DNA of 64,000 bases from JBBRHQ01 sp963725315 (lineage in GTDB: Bacteria > Actinomycetota > Thermoleophilia > Solirubrobacterales > 70-9), in assembly GCA_963725315.1 (NCBI GenBank), contig CAVRYA010000004.1, forward strand, positions 1 through 64,000. Reading direction: 5' to 3'. How positions within the stretch are numbered: the first letter of the stretch is position 1; each line of letters begins with the position of its first letter. The notes under the pieces were generated by a model. That model was not told where the DNA came from and did not search any database. It was given only the letters and a program-made list of their open reading frames with translations. Both the position numbers and the translations under genes were made by a program. Positions 17,602 to 26,110 of the stretch are shown in pieces.

Positions 17602-18306
17602 ATGGCGAGACGACCGACCGCCGATCCATGGCGCGACACCGACGTGATCGACGAGCGCGCGCCGCGCACCAACCAGGCCGTGGTGGGGCTGACCGCCCTG
17701 CTCGGCGCCGCTTTCGGTTGGCCGCTGCTCTGGGCGCTGATGGCGGTTCAGCTCGCGATCGGACTCACCCTGGGGCGGCGCTTCTGCCTCACCTGCCTCG
17801 CCTACTTCAAGCTGATCCAGCCCCGCTTCGGCGAGGGACCGCTGGAGGACTCGCGCCCGCCCCGGCTCGCCAACCTGATGGGGTCAGCCTTTCTCGCCGC
17901 CGCCGCCGTCCTCTGGCTTTCGGTAGGCGCGGAGACCGCGGCGATCGCGATCGCCCTGCTGGTCGCGGCGCTCGCCCTGCTCGCCGCGGTCACAGGCTTC
18001 TGCACCGGCTGCGAGATCTACCGCCTCAGCGCCCGCCTGCGCGGCATCTCACCCCGCCACCACGACCGCCTCGACCCCTCCGACCTCGGCGCCCGCGCCG
18101 GCGGGAGCGGCTTCGTCCTCTTCACCCACCCGCTCTGCTCGGACTGCGGCGAGTGGGAGCGGCGCCTGCGGGCCGAGAGCGAGGAGCTGGTCAAGCTCGA
18201 CGTCCGCGAGCGCCCCGACCTGGCTCGCAAGTACGGGATCTCGGTCGTCCCGGCGGTCTTCTCCGTGGACGCCGACGGGACCGTGCTGGAGCGGCTCGCC
18301 CCCTGA
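17602..18306 (+). CDS. DUF4395 membrane domain fused to a thioredoxin-like domain
   Basis: A 234-aa protein. Residues 14-140 are a DUF4395-like membrane domain: VIDERAPRTNQAVVG, two Cys-containing motifs CLTCLAYF and GFCTGCEIY, and four hydrophobic segments. Residues 160-234 form a short thioredoxin-like domain with a CxxC site (HPLCSDCGEWE) and the cis-Pro region GISVVPAVFSVD. The layout suggests a membrane thiol carrier passing electrons or sulfur between its own cysteine pairs. It is divergent from the rhomboid gene and convergent with lipA. The fused arrangement makes the functional link between DUF4395 and thioredoxin direct. The partner is unknown. Confidence 0.8.
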   Translation: MARRPTADPWRDTDVIDERAPRTNQAVVGLTALLGAAFGWPLLWALMAVQLAIGLTLGRRFCLTCLAYFKLIQPRFGEGPLEDSRPPRLANLMGSAFLAAAAVLWLSVGAETAAIAIALLVAALALLAAVTGFCTGCEIYRLSARLRGISPRHHDRLDPSDLGARAGGSGFVLFTHPLCSDCGEWERRLRAESEELVKLDVRERPDLARKYGISVVPAVFSVDADGTVLERLAP

Positions 18307-18312
18307 CGATCG

Positions 18313-19279
18313 CTAGCCGGCCAGGGCCGCCCGCTCGGGCATCTGCTCGTCGGCGTGGTAGCTGGAGCGGACCAGCGGGCCGGCGGCGACCGACTCGAAG
18401 CCGAGGTCGTATGCGGCGCGCTCAAGCGCCTCGAACTCCTCGGGGTGCCAGTAGCGCGCCACCGGCAGGTGGTTGGGTGTGGGGCGCAGGTACTGGCCGA
18501 CGGTCAGCACCTGGACGCGGTGCTCGCGGAGGATCGCGAAGGCCTCGACCATCTCATCGAACTCCTCGCCCAATCCGACCATCAGCCCGGACTTGGTGAC
18601 GATGCCCTCGCCGCCCATCTCCTTGGCCATCCTCAGGACCCGCGCCGAGCGCGGCGAACCGTGAGCCCCGCCGCGCCTTCGGGTAGAGCCGCGGCACGGT
18701 CTCGACGTTGTGGTTGAAGACGTCGGGGCGCTCGTTGATCACCTTGGCCAGCGGCATCTCCTGGCCGCGGAAGTCGGGGGTCAGCACCTCGACCCGGCAG
18801 CCGGGGGCCATCATCCGCACCGAGCGGATCACCCCGACGAATGCGCCGGCGCCGTAGTCGGGCAGGTCGTCGCGATCGACCGAGGTGATCACGGCGTGGC
18901 GCAACCCCATCCTCTTCACCTGGTTGGCGACCCGCAGCGGCTCCAGGGGATCGTCGAAGGTCGGCCTGCCGGTCTGCACGTTGCAGAAGCCGCAGCGGCG
19001 GGTGCAGACGTCGCCGAGGATCATGAAGGTGGCCGTCCCGCGCTCCCAGCACTCGCCGACGTTGGGGCAGTTGGCCTCCTCGCAGACCGTGTGCAGGCCC
19101 TCGCCGTGGATCGTCGCCTTCAACCGCCGGTAGGTGGGGCCGCCGGGGGCGGGGACCTTCAGCCAGGGCGGCTTGCGGCTGCGGATCGCGACCGCGCCCT
19201 CCTCCTCGACCGCGGCACCGCCGGGGTTGGCCCGGGAGCGGGTCACGTGGAGGCGGTCGCTGTTGGCGTGCTCGGCCAT
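18313..19279 (-). CDS. lipA: Lipoyl synthase (frameshifted)
   Basis: Radical SAM enzyme inserting two sulfurs into octanoyl groups to make lipoyl. The auxiliary-cluster motif CEEANCPNVGEC and the radical-SAM motif CTRRCGFCN are both present, and the C-terminal RSSYHA motif is near the end. A single frameshift near 18,662 splits the gene after VPRLYPKARRGS. It follows lipB by only 6 bases and ends the long pyruvate dehydrogenase gene run, supplying the cofactor for the E2 encoded upstream. The N-terminal extension before GGAAVEEEGAV is longer than in E. coli. Confidence 0.92.
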
Positions 19280-19285
19280 CTGTGC

Positions 19286-20089
19286 CTACGGTAGCGCCCC
19301 GGCCGGGCTTGGCCGCGGCCCGCACAGCCGGAGGAGCCGCTCGCGCGAGAAGCGTTGGGGAGTCCGGCCCAACTCGGCCGCGAAGCGCCCGGCGAGCGAG
19401 GCCGAGAGCGCGGCGAGGTCCTGCTCGGAGCCCAGCTCGCGGCTCACCGAGGTCATCCGGCACTCGTCGATCCCGCAGGGGACGACCCACTCGAATGGCT
19501 GCAGGTCGTTGTTGACGTTGACCGCCAGCCCGTGGGTGGTGACGCCGCGACTGACGTGGATCCCGATCGAGCCGATCTTCCGCAAACCACTGCGCGACAC
19601 CTTCCCAGCTCCGCTTCCGGGGGTGTCGCGGTTGCTGGCAACCCACACACCCGTCAGCCCCTCGACCGTCGTCGCCTCGATCCCCCACTCGGCCAGGGTC
19701 GCCACCATCACCCGCTCCAGGGCGCGGACGAAGGCGTGGACGTTGTAGCTCGGCGACCCTGCCGCCCCCGGACGCGAAGCTGAGGAGGCGGCAGGCTGCA
19801 GTTCGATTATGGGGTAGGCGACCAGCTGGCCCGGGCCGTGGTACGTGACTCGCCCGCCGCGGTCGGTGTCGCGGACCTCGATCCCCTGCGCCTCATACCA
19901 GGGGACTCCCATCGGCAGCTCGGCCTCCTCGCTGCGCCGCCCCCGCGTGTAGACGGGCGGGTGCTCGAGCAGCAGCAGCGTGTCCGCAACCTCGCCGCGC
20001 TGCCTGGCGGTGGCGATCCGGTCCTGCACCTCGCGCGCCTCCTCGTAGGGGACGAGGCCCCACTCGACCACCCAGAGCGGCTCGCTCAT
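19286..20089 (-). CDS. lipB: Octanoyl-[acyl carrier protein]:protein N-octanoyltransferase
   Basis: Transfers octanoyl from acyl carrier protein to the lipoyl domain of E2 and related proteins. Family motifs are present: LLLLEHPPVYTRGRR, RGGRVTYHGPGQLVAYP, the Lys in RKIGSIGIHVSRGVTTHG and the catalytic Cys in VPCGIDECRMTS. Intact, 267 aa. The ATG at 20,089 overlaps the TGA of the preceding Cys-rich gene (ATGA), so translation is coupled. Codon use and GC match the neighbours. An insertion of about 25 residues (ASSASRPGAAGSPSYN) is unusual but looks like a loop. Confidence 0.93.
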   Translation of the reverse strand: MSEPLWVVEWGLVPYEEAREVQDRIATARQRGEVADTLLLLEHPPVYTRGRRSEEAELPMGVPWYEAQGIEVRDTDRGGRVTYHGPGQLVAYPIIELQPAASSASRPGAAGSPSYNVHAFVRALERVMVATLAEWGIEATTVEGLTGVWVASNRDTPGSGAGKVSRSGLRKIGSIGIHVSRGVTTHGLAVNVNNDLQPFEWVVPCGIDECRMTSVSRELGSEQDLAALSASLAGRFAAELGRTPQRFSRERLLRLCGPRPSPAGALP

Positions 20090-20544
20090 CGGCGCCTCCG
20101 GCGCCTCCGGCCGCGCCGGGGGAGCCCCGCTCCGACCCGCCCGACCTCGCCCCTCAGCCCGACGCAGCCGACGCAGCCGACGCAGCCCACGCATTCGACG
20201 CAGTCCACGCAGGCGACGCAGGCGACGCAGCGCGCGCAGCGAACGCAGGCGAGGGTGAGGGCGCTGCCCGCCACGGCGACCCCGACCGCGGTCGCCGCCG
20301 AGCCGGCCACGGCGACGCTTGCGATCGTCGCCGCGCTGCCTGCCACCGCCACGCTGAGGGCCGTGCCGGCGCTGCCGGCCACCGCGGCGCTGTCGGTGGT
20401 CGCGGCGCTGCCGGCTACCCAGACGCTTCGCCGCGTCGCGATGCTGCCCGCGACCCAGGTGCTCTCACGCGTCTCGCTGCTGCCGGCGATCGCCGCGTTG
20501 CCGTTGGTCGCCGCCGCCTCGGCGATGTCCTGCTCAGAGGGCAA
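20086..20544 (-). CDS. Repeat protein: 12-residue repeats then (Cys-Val-x)10
   Basis: A 152-aa product, family not recognised. I start it at TTG 20,544, overlapping the end of pdhC by 11 bases; its TGA overlaps the lipB ATG (ATGA). Tight overlap on both sides is the main evidence that it is real. After a short N-terminus come about six 12-residue repeats of the type VAVAGSAATxxS (DNA 20,500-20,250), which look like a beta-roll or beta-solenoid. Next is a run of ten triplets, Cys at every third position (CVRCARCVACVAC... to CVGCVG, DNA about 20,249-20,158), then a basic, Arg-rich tail. Every neighbouring Cys pair has CxxC spacing, suited to metal, Fe-S or polysulfide binding. Its place between E2 and the lipoyl-making enzymes suggests a role in lipoylation or sulfur/iron supply (inference). 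Expansion of low-complexity DNA is the alternative. Confidence 0.6.
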   Translation of the reverse strand: MPSEQDIAEAAATNGNAAIAGSSETRESTWVAGSIATRRSVWVAGSAATTDSAAVAGSAGTALSVAVAGSAATIASVAVAGSAATAVGVAVAGSALTLACVRCARCVACVACVDCVECVGCVGCVGCVGLRGEVGRVGAGLPRRGRRRRRRR

Positions 20545-21883
20545 GGGAGACGGGCTCCTCCAGCAACGCCCGGATCCGCGCCAGGAACTCGGCACCGTCG
20601 GCGCCGTAGAGGATGCGGTGATCGCAGGCCAGGGTCACGGCCATCAGCTGCGCGGTGGTGATCTCGCCCCCGCGGACGACGGGCGTCTCGGTGATCGCTC
20701 CGACAGCGAGGATCCCCGCCTGCGGCGTGTTGATCACGGCGGCGAAGTTCTCGATCCCGAACATGCCGAGGTTGGAGACGGTGAAGGTGCCCCCGGAGAG
20801 CTCGGGTGGAGTGATCTGTCCGTCGCGCACGCGCGCCGCCAGGGCCCGCGTCTCGGAGGCGATCTGGCGCAGGCCCTTGGTGTCGGCGTCGAAGACGGTC
20901 GGCACCACCAGGGCGTCCTGCCCCGCCACGGCGACCCCGACGTTGACCCGCGAGTAGAGCTCGAAGCGCCCGTCGCGGTAGGCGCCGTTGGCGCGGGGGA
21001 ACTCGCGCAGCGCCAGGGCGGCGGCCTTGACGACCATGTCGTTGAAGGAGGGCACCACCCCGCCCTCGCCGGCGGCTGCCTTGATCGCTCCCCGCGCCTC
21101 TACGCAGCGGCTCATGTCGATCGAGGCCTGCAGGTAGAAGTGCGGCGCGATCGCCTTCGACTCCGCCATCCGGCGCGCCACCGTCGCCTGCAGCTTGGTC
21201 GGCTCCTCGTAGCCGACCTGACCCTTCGCTGTCTCGACGTCTGCCTGGGCGGCCGGAGAGGGCGGCGCCGGGGTTGCCGCGAGGGAAGACGGCGCTTTCC
21301 GAGCGGCTTCTCCGGCGCCGCCCCCCGCCACCGCCTGCTCCACGTCGGCCTTGACGATCCGCCCGCCCGGCCCGGAACCCTGAAGCGCGGCCAGGTCGAG
21401 GCCCCGCTCGGCGGCGATCCGGCGGGCGATCGGCGAGGCCTTGACCCGCCCATCGGTAGACACCTGTGCTCCATCGCCAGCTGGAGGGGCTGAAGGAGCT
21501 GTCCCGGGCTGCGGGGCGGCCGGAGCAGTCGCGTGTTGAGGAACGGCCCGGGCCGGGGCCGGGGCCTCTCCGGAGGAAGACTGTGCTTTCGGAGGAGTGG
21601 TCCCGGTCCCGGCCCCAGAGTCACCCTCCCCAACCGGTGCTTCGCCCGGCACTCCCACACGCGCGATCACCTCGCCGATCGGCAAGGTGTCGCCCTCCCC
21701 GGCGACCACCTCGATCAGGGTCCCGGCGGCATCGGACTCATAGACCATGTTCGCCTTGTCGGTCTCGATCTCGACCAGCTCCTCGCCGACCGCGACCTCC
21801 TCGCCGACGGACTTGATCCAGCGCAGGATCGTCCCCTCCTCCATCGAGTCCGAGAGGCGCGGCATGACGATGTCCACGCTCAT
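20534..21883 (-). CDS. pdhC: Dihydrolipoamide acyltransferase, E2 of pyruvate dehydrogenase
   Basis: The E2 core of the complex. Domains in order: an N-terminal lipoyl domain (residues 1-75, lipoylated Lys in EIETDKANMVYE), an Ala/Pro-rich flexible linker, a peripheral-subunit-binding domain (SPIARRIAAERGLDLAAL...GSGPGGRIVK, about 155-190), and the catalytic acyltransferase domain, with the active-site motif CDHRILYGADGAEFL near the end. Intact, 449 aa. The ATG at 21,883 overlaps the E1-beta stop (ATGA). It has one lipoyl domain, unlike enterobacterial E2. Substrate assignment to pyruvate rests on the E1 pair and is not absolute; branched-chain or acetoin complexes look similar. Confidence 0.92.
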   Translation of the reverse strand: MSVDIVMPRLSDSMEEGTILRWIKSVGEEVAVGEELVEIETDKANMVYESDAAGTLIEVVAGEGDTLPIGEVIARVGVPGEAPVGEGDSGAGTGTTPPKAQSSSGEAPAPARAVPQHATAPAAPQPGTAPSAPPAGDGAQVSTDGRVKASPIARRIAAERGLDLAALQGSGPGGRIVKADVEQAVAGGGAGEAARKAPSSLAATPAPPSPAAQADVETAKGQVGYEEPTKLQATVARRMAESKAIAPHFYLQASIDMSRCVEARGAIKAAAGEGGVVPSFNDMVVKAAALALREFPRANGAYRDGRFELYSRVNVGVAVAGQDALVVPTVFDADTKGLRQIASETRALAARVRDGQITPPELSGGTFTVSNLGMFGIENFAAVINTPQAGILAVGAITETPVVRGGEITTAQLMAVTLACDHRILYGADGAEFLARIRALLEEPVSLAL

Positions 21884-22869
21884 CTGGTGCCCTCCAGAGT
21901 CGCCAGGGCCGCCTTGACGACGTGCTCCTCGTGGGGGATCGCCGCCTGCTCGAGGCGCTTCGAGTAGGGCATCGGCACGTCGGCGCCGGTGATCCGCTGC
22001 ACCGGGGCGTCGAGGTGGTCGAAGGCCTGCTCGGTGATCAGCGACGCCAGGTTGGCGCCGACCCCTCCGTGTGGCCAGCCCTCCTCGACGATCACCGCCC
22101 TGTTGGTCTTCCGCACCGAGTCGAGGATCGTGTCGAGGTCGAGCGGGCGCAGGGTCCGGGGGTCGATCACCTCCGCCTCGATTCCGTGCTCGCTGGAGAG
22201 CTGCTTGGCGGCGCGCTCGGCGACCAGCGCCATCTTGAGGATCCCGACCACGGTCACGTCGGAGCCCTCGCGGCGGACCGCAGCCTCGCCGAACCGCAGC
22301 AGCCCGTCGCCGTCCTCGGCGACCTCCCCGCGGGAGCCGTAGAGGGTCTCGTGCTCGATGAAGACGACCGGGTTGTCGTCGCGGATCGCCGCCTTCAGCA
22401 GCGCCTTGCCGTCTGAGGGGGTCGAGGGGCAGGCGACCAGCAGGCCCGGAACCTGGAGGAACATCGCCTCGAAGCTGTGCGAGTGGGTGGGGCCGAGCTG
22501 ATGCCCGCCGCCCCCCGGCATCCGGATCACCAGCGGGACCCGGACCTGGCCGTTGAACATGTAGGGGATCGAGGCGGCGTGGTTGATGATCATGTCGAAG
22601 GCGAGCAGCGAGAAGTTGACCGTCATCAGCTCGACCACCGGGCGCAGCCCGCCCATCGCAGCCCCGACCCCCATGCCGACGATCGAGTTCTCGGAGATCG
22701 GGGTGTCGCGCACACGGCGCTCCCCGAACTCCTCCAGCAGCCCCTCGGTCACCTTGAAGGCGCCCTGGAAGACGCCGACGTCCTCGCCCATCACGAACAC
22801 CGACTCGTCGCGGCGCATCTCCTCGGCCATCGCGTCGCGCAGCGCCTCCCGCATGCGGACGGAGCTCAC
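21880..22869 (-). CDS. pdhB: Pyruvate dehydrogenase E1 component, beta subunit
   Basis: Beta half of the thiamine diphosphate-dependent decarboxylase. Typical segments are seen: VFVMGEDVGVFQGAFKVTEG, RVRDTPISENSIVGMGVGAA, ELMTVNFSLLAFDMIINHAA, and the C-terminal transketolase-like TNRAVIVEEGWPHGGVGAN. 329 aa, intact. The GTG start at 22,869 overlaps the TGA of the alpha gene (GTGA). The family places the Glu that activates TPP near SENS. It is part of the strictly overlapping alpha-beta-E2 set. Confidence 0.92.
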   Translation of the reverse strand: MSSVRMREALRDAMAEEMRRDESVFVMGEDVGVFQGAFKVTEGLLEEFGERRVRDTPISENSIVGMGVGAAMGGLRPVVELMTVNFSLLAFDMIINHAASIPYMFNGQVRVPLVIRMPGGGGHQLGPTHSHSFEAMFLQVPGLLVACPSTPSDGKALLKAAIRDDNPVVFIEHETLYGSRGEVAEDGDGLLRFGEAAVRREGSDVTVVGILKMALVAERAAKQLSSEHGIEAEVIDPRTLRPLDLDTILDSVRKTNRAVIVEEGWPHGGVGANLASLITEQAFDHLDAPVQRITGADVPMPYSKRLEQAAIPHEEHVVKAALATLEGTR

Positions 22870-24107
22870 CGGTACGTCTCCTCCTCGAACTCGACGTCGC
22901 TGGCCTCGGCGGCGACCTCGGGCTCGACCCCGATCGCGATGTCCCCTTCGGTGGCCGGATTGGGTCGCGGCGCGACCGGCTGCCCGGCGTGGGCCGCTCC
23001 CGCCTCCGCAAGCTCCTTGGCGCTCTCGGATGCCTCCGCCTCGCGCTCGCCCCGGTGCGGCTCGGGGGTGCGCTCGTCCACCGCGTACCAGCCCATCGTG
23101 TCGCTGACCACGTAGAGGTTGTCGTAGAGGGACTCGAGCGGCGGCTCGGGGGAGTTGTCGGCGAACTCGACCGCCGCCATCACCGTCTCCTCGGCCCGGG
23201 CCCGGATCTCCTCGACGTCGGAGGCCTCGAGCAAGTCCTCGGCGATGCACTGGCCCGCGAAGGACTCGATCGGGTCACGGCTTCGCCACTCCTCGACCTC
23301 CTTCTTCTCGCGGTAGATCTCGGGGTCGGCGGCGGAGTGACCGCGGAAGCGGTAGGTGAAGGCCTCGACCAGGGTCGGGCGGCGCTCCTCGCGGGCGATC
23401 CGGATGTGCTCGGCGACCGCCTCGCGGACCGCCAGCACGTCCATGCCGTCGATCCGCTTCCCGGGGACGCCGTAACCCTCGGCCTTCTTGGAGAGGTCGG
23501 TCTGGGCGGAGTGGCGCTCCACCGAGGTTCCCATCCCGTAGAGGTTGTTCTCGACCAGGAAGACGACCGGAAGACTCCAAAGCGCCGCCAGGTTCATCGT
23601 CTCGCCGAAGTTGCCGGCGTTCGAGGCACCGTCGCCGAACATGCAGACGGTGACCGCGTCGCTGCCGCGGTAGTCGGCGGCGAGCCCGAGGCCGGCGGCG
23701 AGGGGGAGGTTGCCGCCGACGATTCCGTAGCCGCCCATGAAGCGGTTCTCGAGGTCGAAGATGTGCATCGAGCCGCCGCGGCCGCCGCTTGTCCCGTCGA
23801 CCCGGCCGAACAGCTCTGCCATCACGTTGTTGGGATGGGTGCCGCGGGCGATCGCGTGCCCGTGGGTGCGGTAGGTCCCGATCAGGTAGTCCTCGTCGCG
23901 CATCACCGAGGTGGTGCCGACGATCGTCGCCTCCTCGCCGATCGCCAGGTGCAGGAACCCCCCTGCCTTGGCTTTCTGGTACTGCCTCCCAGCCTCCTCC
24001 TCGAAGCGCCGGATCAGAGCCATCTGCTCGAGCAGCTCATAGCAGGTGGCCGCTTCTGGGAGGTCGTGCTTCGTGCTGTTCTGATCGGCCAAGACTCTCC
24101 CGGCCAC
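22866..24107 (-). CDS. pdhA: Pyruvate dehydrogenase E1 component, alpha subunit
   Basis: TPP-binding half of E1. The TPP/Mg motif runs from GDGASNAGNFGETMNLA to VFLVENN, and the phosphorylation-loop type segment TYRFRGHSAADPEIYR is present. GRGGSMHIFD is typical of pyruvate rather than branched-chain E1. The C-terminus has about 80 extra residues rich in Glu/Ala (HRGEREAEASESAKELA) that run up to the beta gene and are unusual; they may tether the subunits. Intact, 413 aa. It follows the DsbA-like gene by 6 bases. Confidence 0.92.
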   Translation of the reverse strand: MAGRVLADQNSTKHDLPEAATCYELLEQMALIRRFEEEAGRQYQKAKAGGFLHLAIGEEATIVGTTSVMRDEDYLIGTYRTHGHAIARGTHPNNVMAELFGRVDGTSGGRGGSMHIFDLENRFMGGYGIVGGNLPLAAGLGLAADYRGSDAVTVCMFGDGASNAGNFGETMNLAALWSLPVVFLVENNLYGMGTSVERHSAQTDLSKKAEGYGVPGKRIDGMDVLAVREAVAEHIRIAREERRPTLVEAFTYRFRGHSAADPEIYREKKEVEEWRSRDPIESFAGQCIAEDLLEASDVEEIRARAEETVMAAVEFADNSPEPPLESLYDNLYVVSDTMGWYAVDERTPEPHRGEREAEASESAKELAEAGAAHAGQPVAPRPNPATEGDIAIGVEPEVAAEASDVEFEEETYR

Positions 24108-24113
24108 CTTATC

Positions 24114-24725
24114 TCAGGCGCTCTGCGCGACCGCCTCGATTCCGGCCTCGAGGCGGTCGTCTCCCCAGTAGACCTCTCCGCCCGCCAGCAGGCTCGGCAC
24201 CCCGCGGACCCCGCGGTCCCCGGCCGTCTCGGTGGCGCTCCGAAGCGCCTCCTTGACGGCAGCGGTTCCGGCCGCCTTCAGCACCGCCTTGGGATGAAGC
24301 TCGCAGGCGGCGGCGGCGATCACCACCCCGTCGGCCTCGCTCAGGTCGAGGCCGGCGGCGAAAGCCTGGCGGAAGGCGGCCAGGGCGAAGGAGACCGTGC
24401 GGCCGGTCTGCTTGGCGAAGGTCGCTGCCCGCATCGCCAGCAGCATGTTCCCAGGCCAGGGATCCGGCCAGCGGATCGGTGGCAGCCCGTAGGCGGAGGC
24501 CCGCCGCTCCACCTCGGCGATGCCCTCGTCCCGCCCCGGCCCGTTCGCCCAGGAGTCGCGGCCAAAGCGCCGGAAGAGGCCGCCGAGGAGGATCGGCCGC
24601 CACTCGGGCTGCTCCAGCCCCGCTTCGGAGAAAAGCCCGCTGACCCGCTCGGCGGCGAGGTAGGCGTAGGGCGACCCGAGGTCGAAGTAGAAGACCGGGC
24701 GCTCAGGCGTGGGTTGCCCAGCCAT
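24114..24725 (-). CDS. DsbA-family / 2-hydroxychromene-2-carboxylate isomerase-like protein
   Basis: A 203-aa thioredoxin-fold protein with an inserted helical domain. The N-terminal motif VFYFDLGSPYAYLAAERV is that of HCCA isomerases and kappa-class GST-like proteins, with Ser in place of a CxxC Cys, and the end RGVPSLLAGGEVYWGDDRLEA is the usual cis-Pro and last helix. HCCA isomerases use glutathione, which Actinobacteria lack, so another thiol or a non-catalytic role is likely (inference). It overlaps the 3' end of lpdA by 23 bases and is 6 bases before pdhA, so it is embedded in the dehydrogenase operon. Confidence 0.8.
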   Translation of the reverse strand: MAGQPTPERPVFYFDLGSPYAYLAAERVSGLFSEAGLEQPEWRPILLGGLFRRFGRDSWANGPGRDEGIAEVERRASAYGLPPIRWPDPWPGNMLLAMRAATFAKQTGRTVSFALAAFRQAFAAGLDLSEADGVVIAAAACELHPKAVLKAAGTAAVKEALRSATETAGDRGVRGVPSLLAGGEVYWGDDRLEAGIEAVAQSA

Positions 24726-26070
24726 CCACCGCCCGCGCCGCGTCGAGCACCGCCTCGGAGATCGTCGGGTGGGGGTGGATGATCCGCGCCAGCTCCTGGT
24801 ACCCGCCCTCCAGCGCCATCACCGCGACCAACTCGGCGATCATGTCGCAGGCGCGGTTGCCGACCACGTGGGCGCCGACGATCTCCCCGTAGCGCGAATC
24901 GACGACCAGCTTGACGATCCCGTCACGATCGTCGTAGACGGTGGCGGCGCCGACCCCGCCGAGCTTCATCCGGCCGACCTTGATCTCGAGCCCGGCCTCC
25001 TTTGCCGCGGCCTCGGTCAGCCCGACGCTGGCGACCTGGGGGTGGCAGAAGGTGGCTCCGGCGACAAGATCGACGTCGACCGGGTGGGTCGGCGCTCCGG
25101 CGGCGTGCTCGACCGCGACCACCCCTTCCTCCATCGCCTTGTGGGCGAGCGCCGGGCCGCGGACCAGGTCGCCGATCGCGTAGACCTTGGCGTTGCTCGT
25201 CTTCTGGAACTCATCGATCCTGATCCTGCCGTTCTCCTCGGTCTCGACCCCCGCCTCGGCCAGCCCCAGGCCCTCGACGTCGGGGGCGCGGCCGCCGGCG
25301 ATGCAGAGGTAGTCGACCTCGGCCGACTGATCGCCGTAGGTGAACTTGACCGACTTCTTCCCGGCCTCGACGTTCTCCACCGGGGTGCCGGTGGAGACGG
25401 TGATGTTCTGCTTCTTGAATGCCCGCTCGACCACCCGGACGATGTCGGAGTCCTCGGCCGGGAGGATCTGCGGCAGCATCTCGATCAGCAGCACCTCGGT
25501 CCCGTAGCGCCCGTAGGCCGAGGCGATCTCCGAACCCGAGGCGCCGGCTCCGACGACGGCGATCTTCGCCGGCTGCTCGGGCAGCGACCAGGCACCCCAG
25601 GTGTCGACAACGCGCTCGGAGAACTCGACCCCGGGGATCGGCAGTGCCACCGAGCCGGTGGCGAGGACGACGCTGCCGGCCGCGTACGTCTTGCCGTTGG
25701 CCTCGACGTTCCCATCCGCGGTCAGCGATCCCTGGCCGGCGATCATCTCGACCTTGTTCTTGTCCCAGAGCATCTTCACTCCGCCCGCGAGCGACTCGGA
25801 GACCTTGCTGCGCCGCTCGCCGAGGGCCGCCCAATCGAGTGAGGCCCCCTCGACCACCAGGCCCAGCTCGGCGCTGTTCCGCGCTTGATCGAGGAGCTCG
25901 GCGGTGTGCAGCATCGTCTTGGCCGGGATGCAGGCGTAGTTGAGGCAGCGCCCGCCCGGCTTGTCGCGCTCGACCACCGCGGTCTTGCGCCCGAGCTGGG
26001 CGGAGCGGATAGCCGCGACGTAACCGCCCGGCCCGCCGCCGATCACGATCACGTCGAAAGAGTCGGCCAC
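24703..26070 (-). CDS. lpdA: Dihydrolipoyl dehydrogenase (E3)
   Basis: FAD enzyme reoxidising the dihydrolipoyl group of E2 with NAD. FAD motif VIVIGGGPGGYVAAIRSAQLG; redox disulfide GGRCLNYACIPAKTML, which has Ala-Cys where most E3s have Gly-Cys; NAD motif IAVVGAGASGSEIASAYGRYG; and the C-terminal catalytic His-Glu region HPHPTISEAVLDAA. 455 aa, intact. It is preceded by a membrane-protein gene 40 bases upstream, and its 3' end overlaps the next gene. Confidence 0.94.
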   Translation of the reverse strand: MADSFDVIVIGGGPGGYVAAIRSAQLGRKTAVVERDKPGGRCLNYACIPAKTMLHTAELLDQARNSAELGLVVEGASLDWAALGERRSKVSESLAGGVKMLWDKNKVEMIAGQGSLTADGNVEANGKTYAAGSVVLATGSVALPIPGVEFSERVVDTWGAWSLPEQPAKIAVVGAGASGSEIASAYGRYGTEVLLIEMLPQILPAEDSDIVRVVERAFKKQNITVSTGTPVENVEAGKKSVKFTYGDQSAEVDYLCIAGGRAPDVEGLGLAEAGVETEENGRIRIDEFQKTSNAKVYAIGDLVRGPALAHKAMEEGVVAVEHAAGAPTHPVDVDLVAGATFCHPQVASVGLTEAAAKEAGLEIKVGRMKLGGVGAATVYDDRDGIVKLVVDSRYGEIVGAHVVGNRACDMIAELVAVMALEGGYQELARIIHPHPTISEAVLDAARAVDGWATHA

Positions 26071-26110
26071 GGCGCGAGCCTATCGGACCCCGGATCGGTC
26101 GCCATCCGGT

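Noticed and set aside
20158..20250. Tandem 9-bp repeats considered as a CRISPR array or other satellite
   Set aside because: The units are contiguous with no spacers, and they translate as Cys triplets in a frame coupled to both neighbouring genes.
22989..24782. 597-residue open frame on the plus strand opposite pdhA and its neighbour
   Set aside because: It mirrors the codon structure of pdhA and the DsbA-like gene on the other strand, has no recognisable motif, and is a product of the high GC content.
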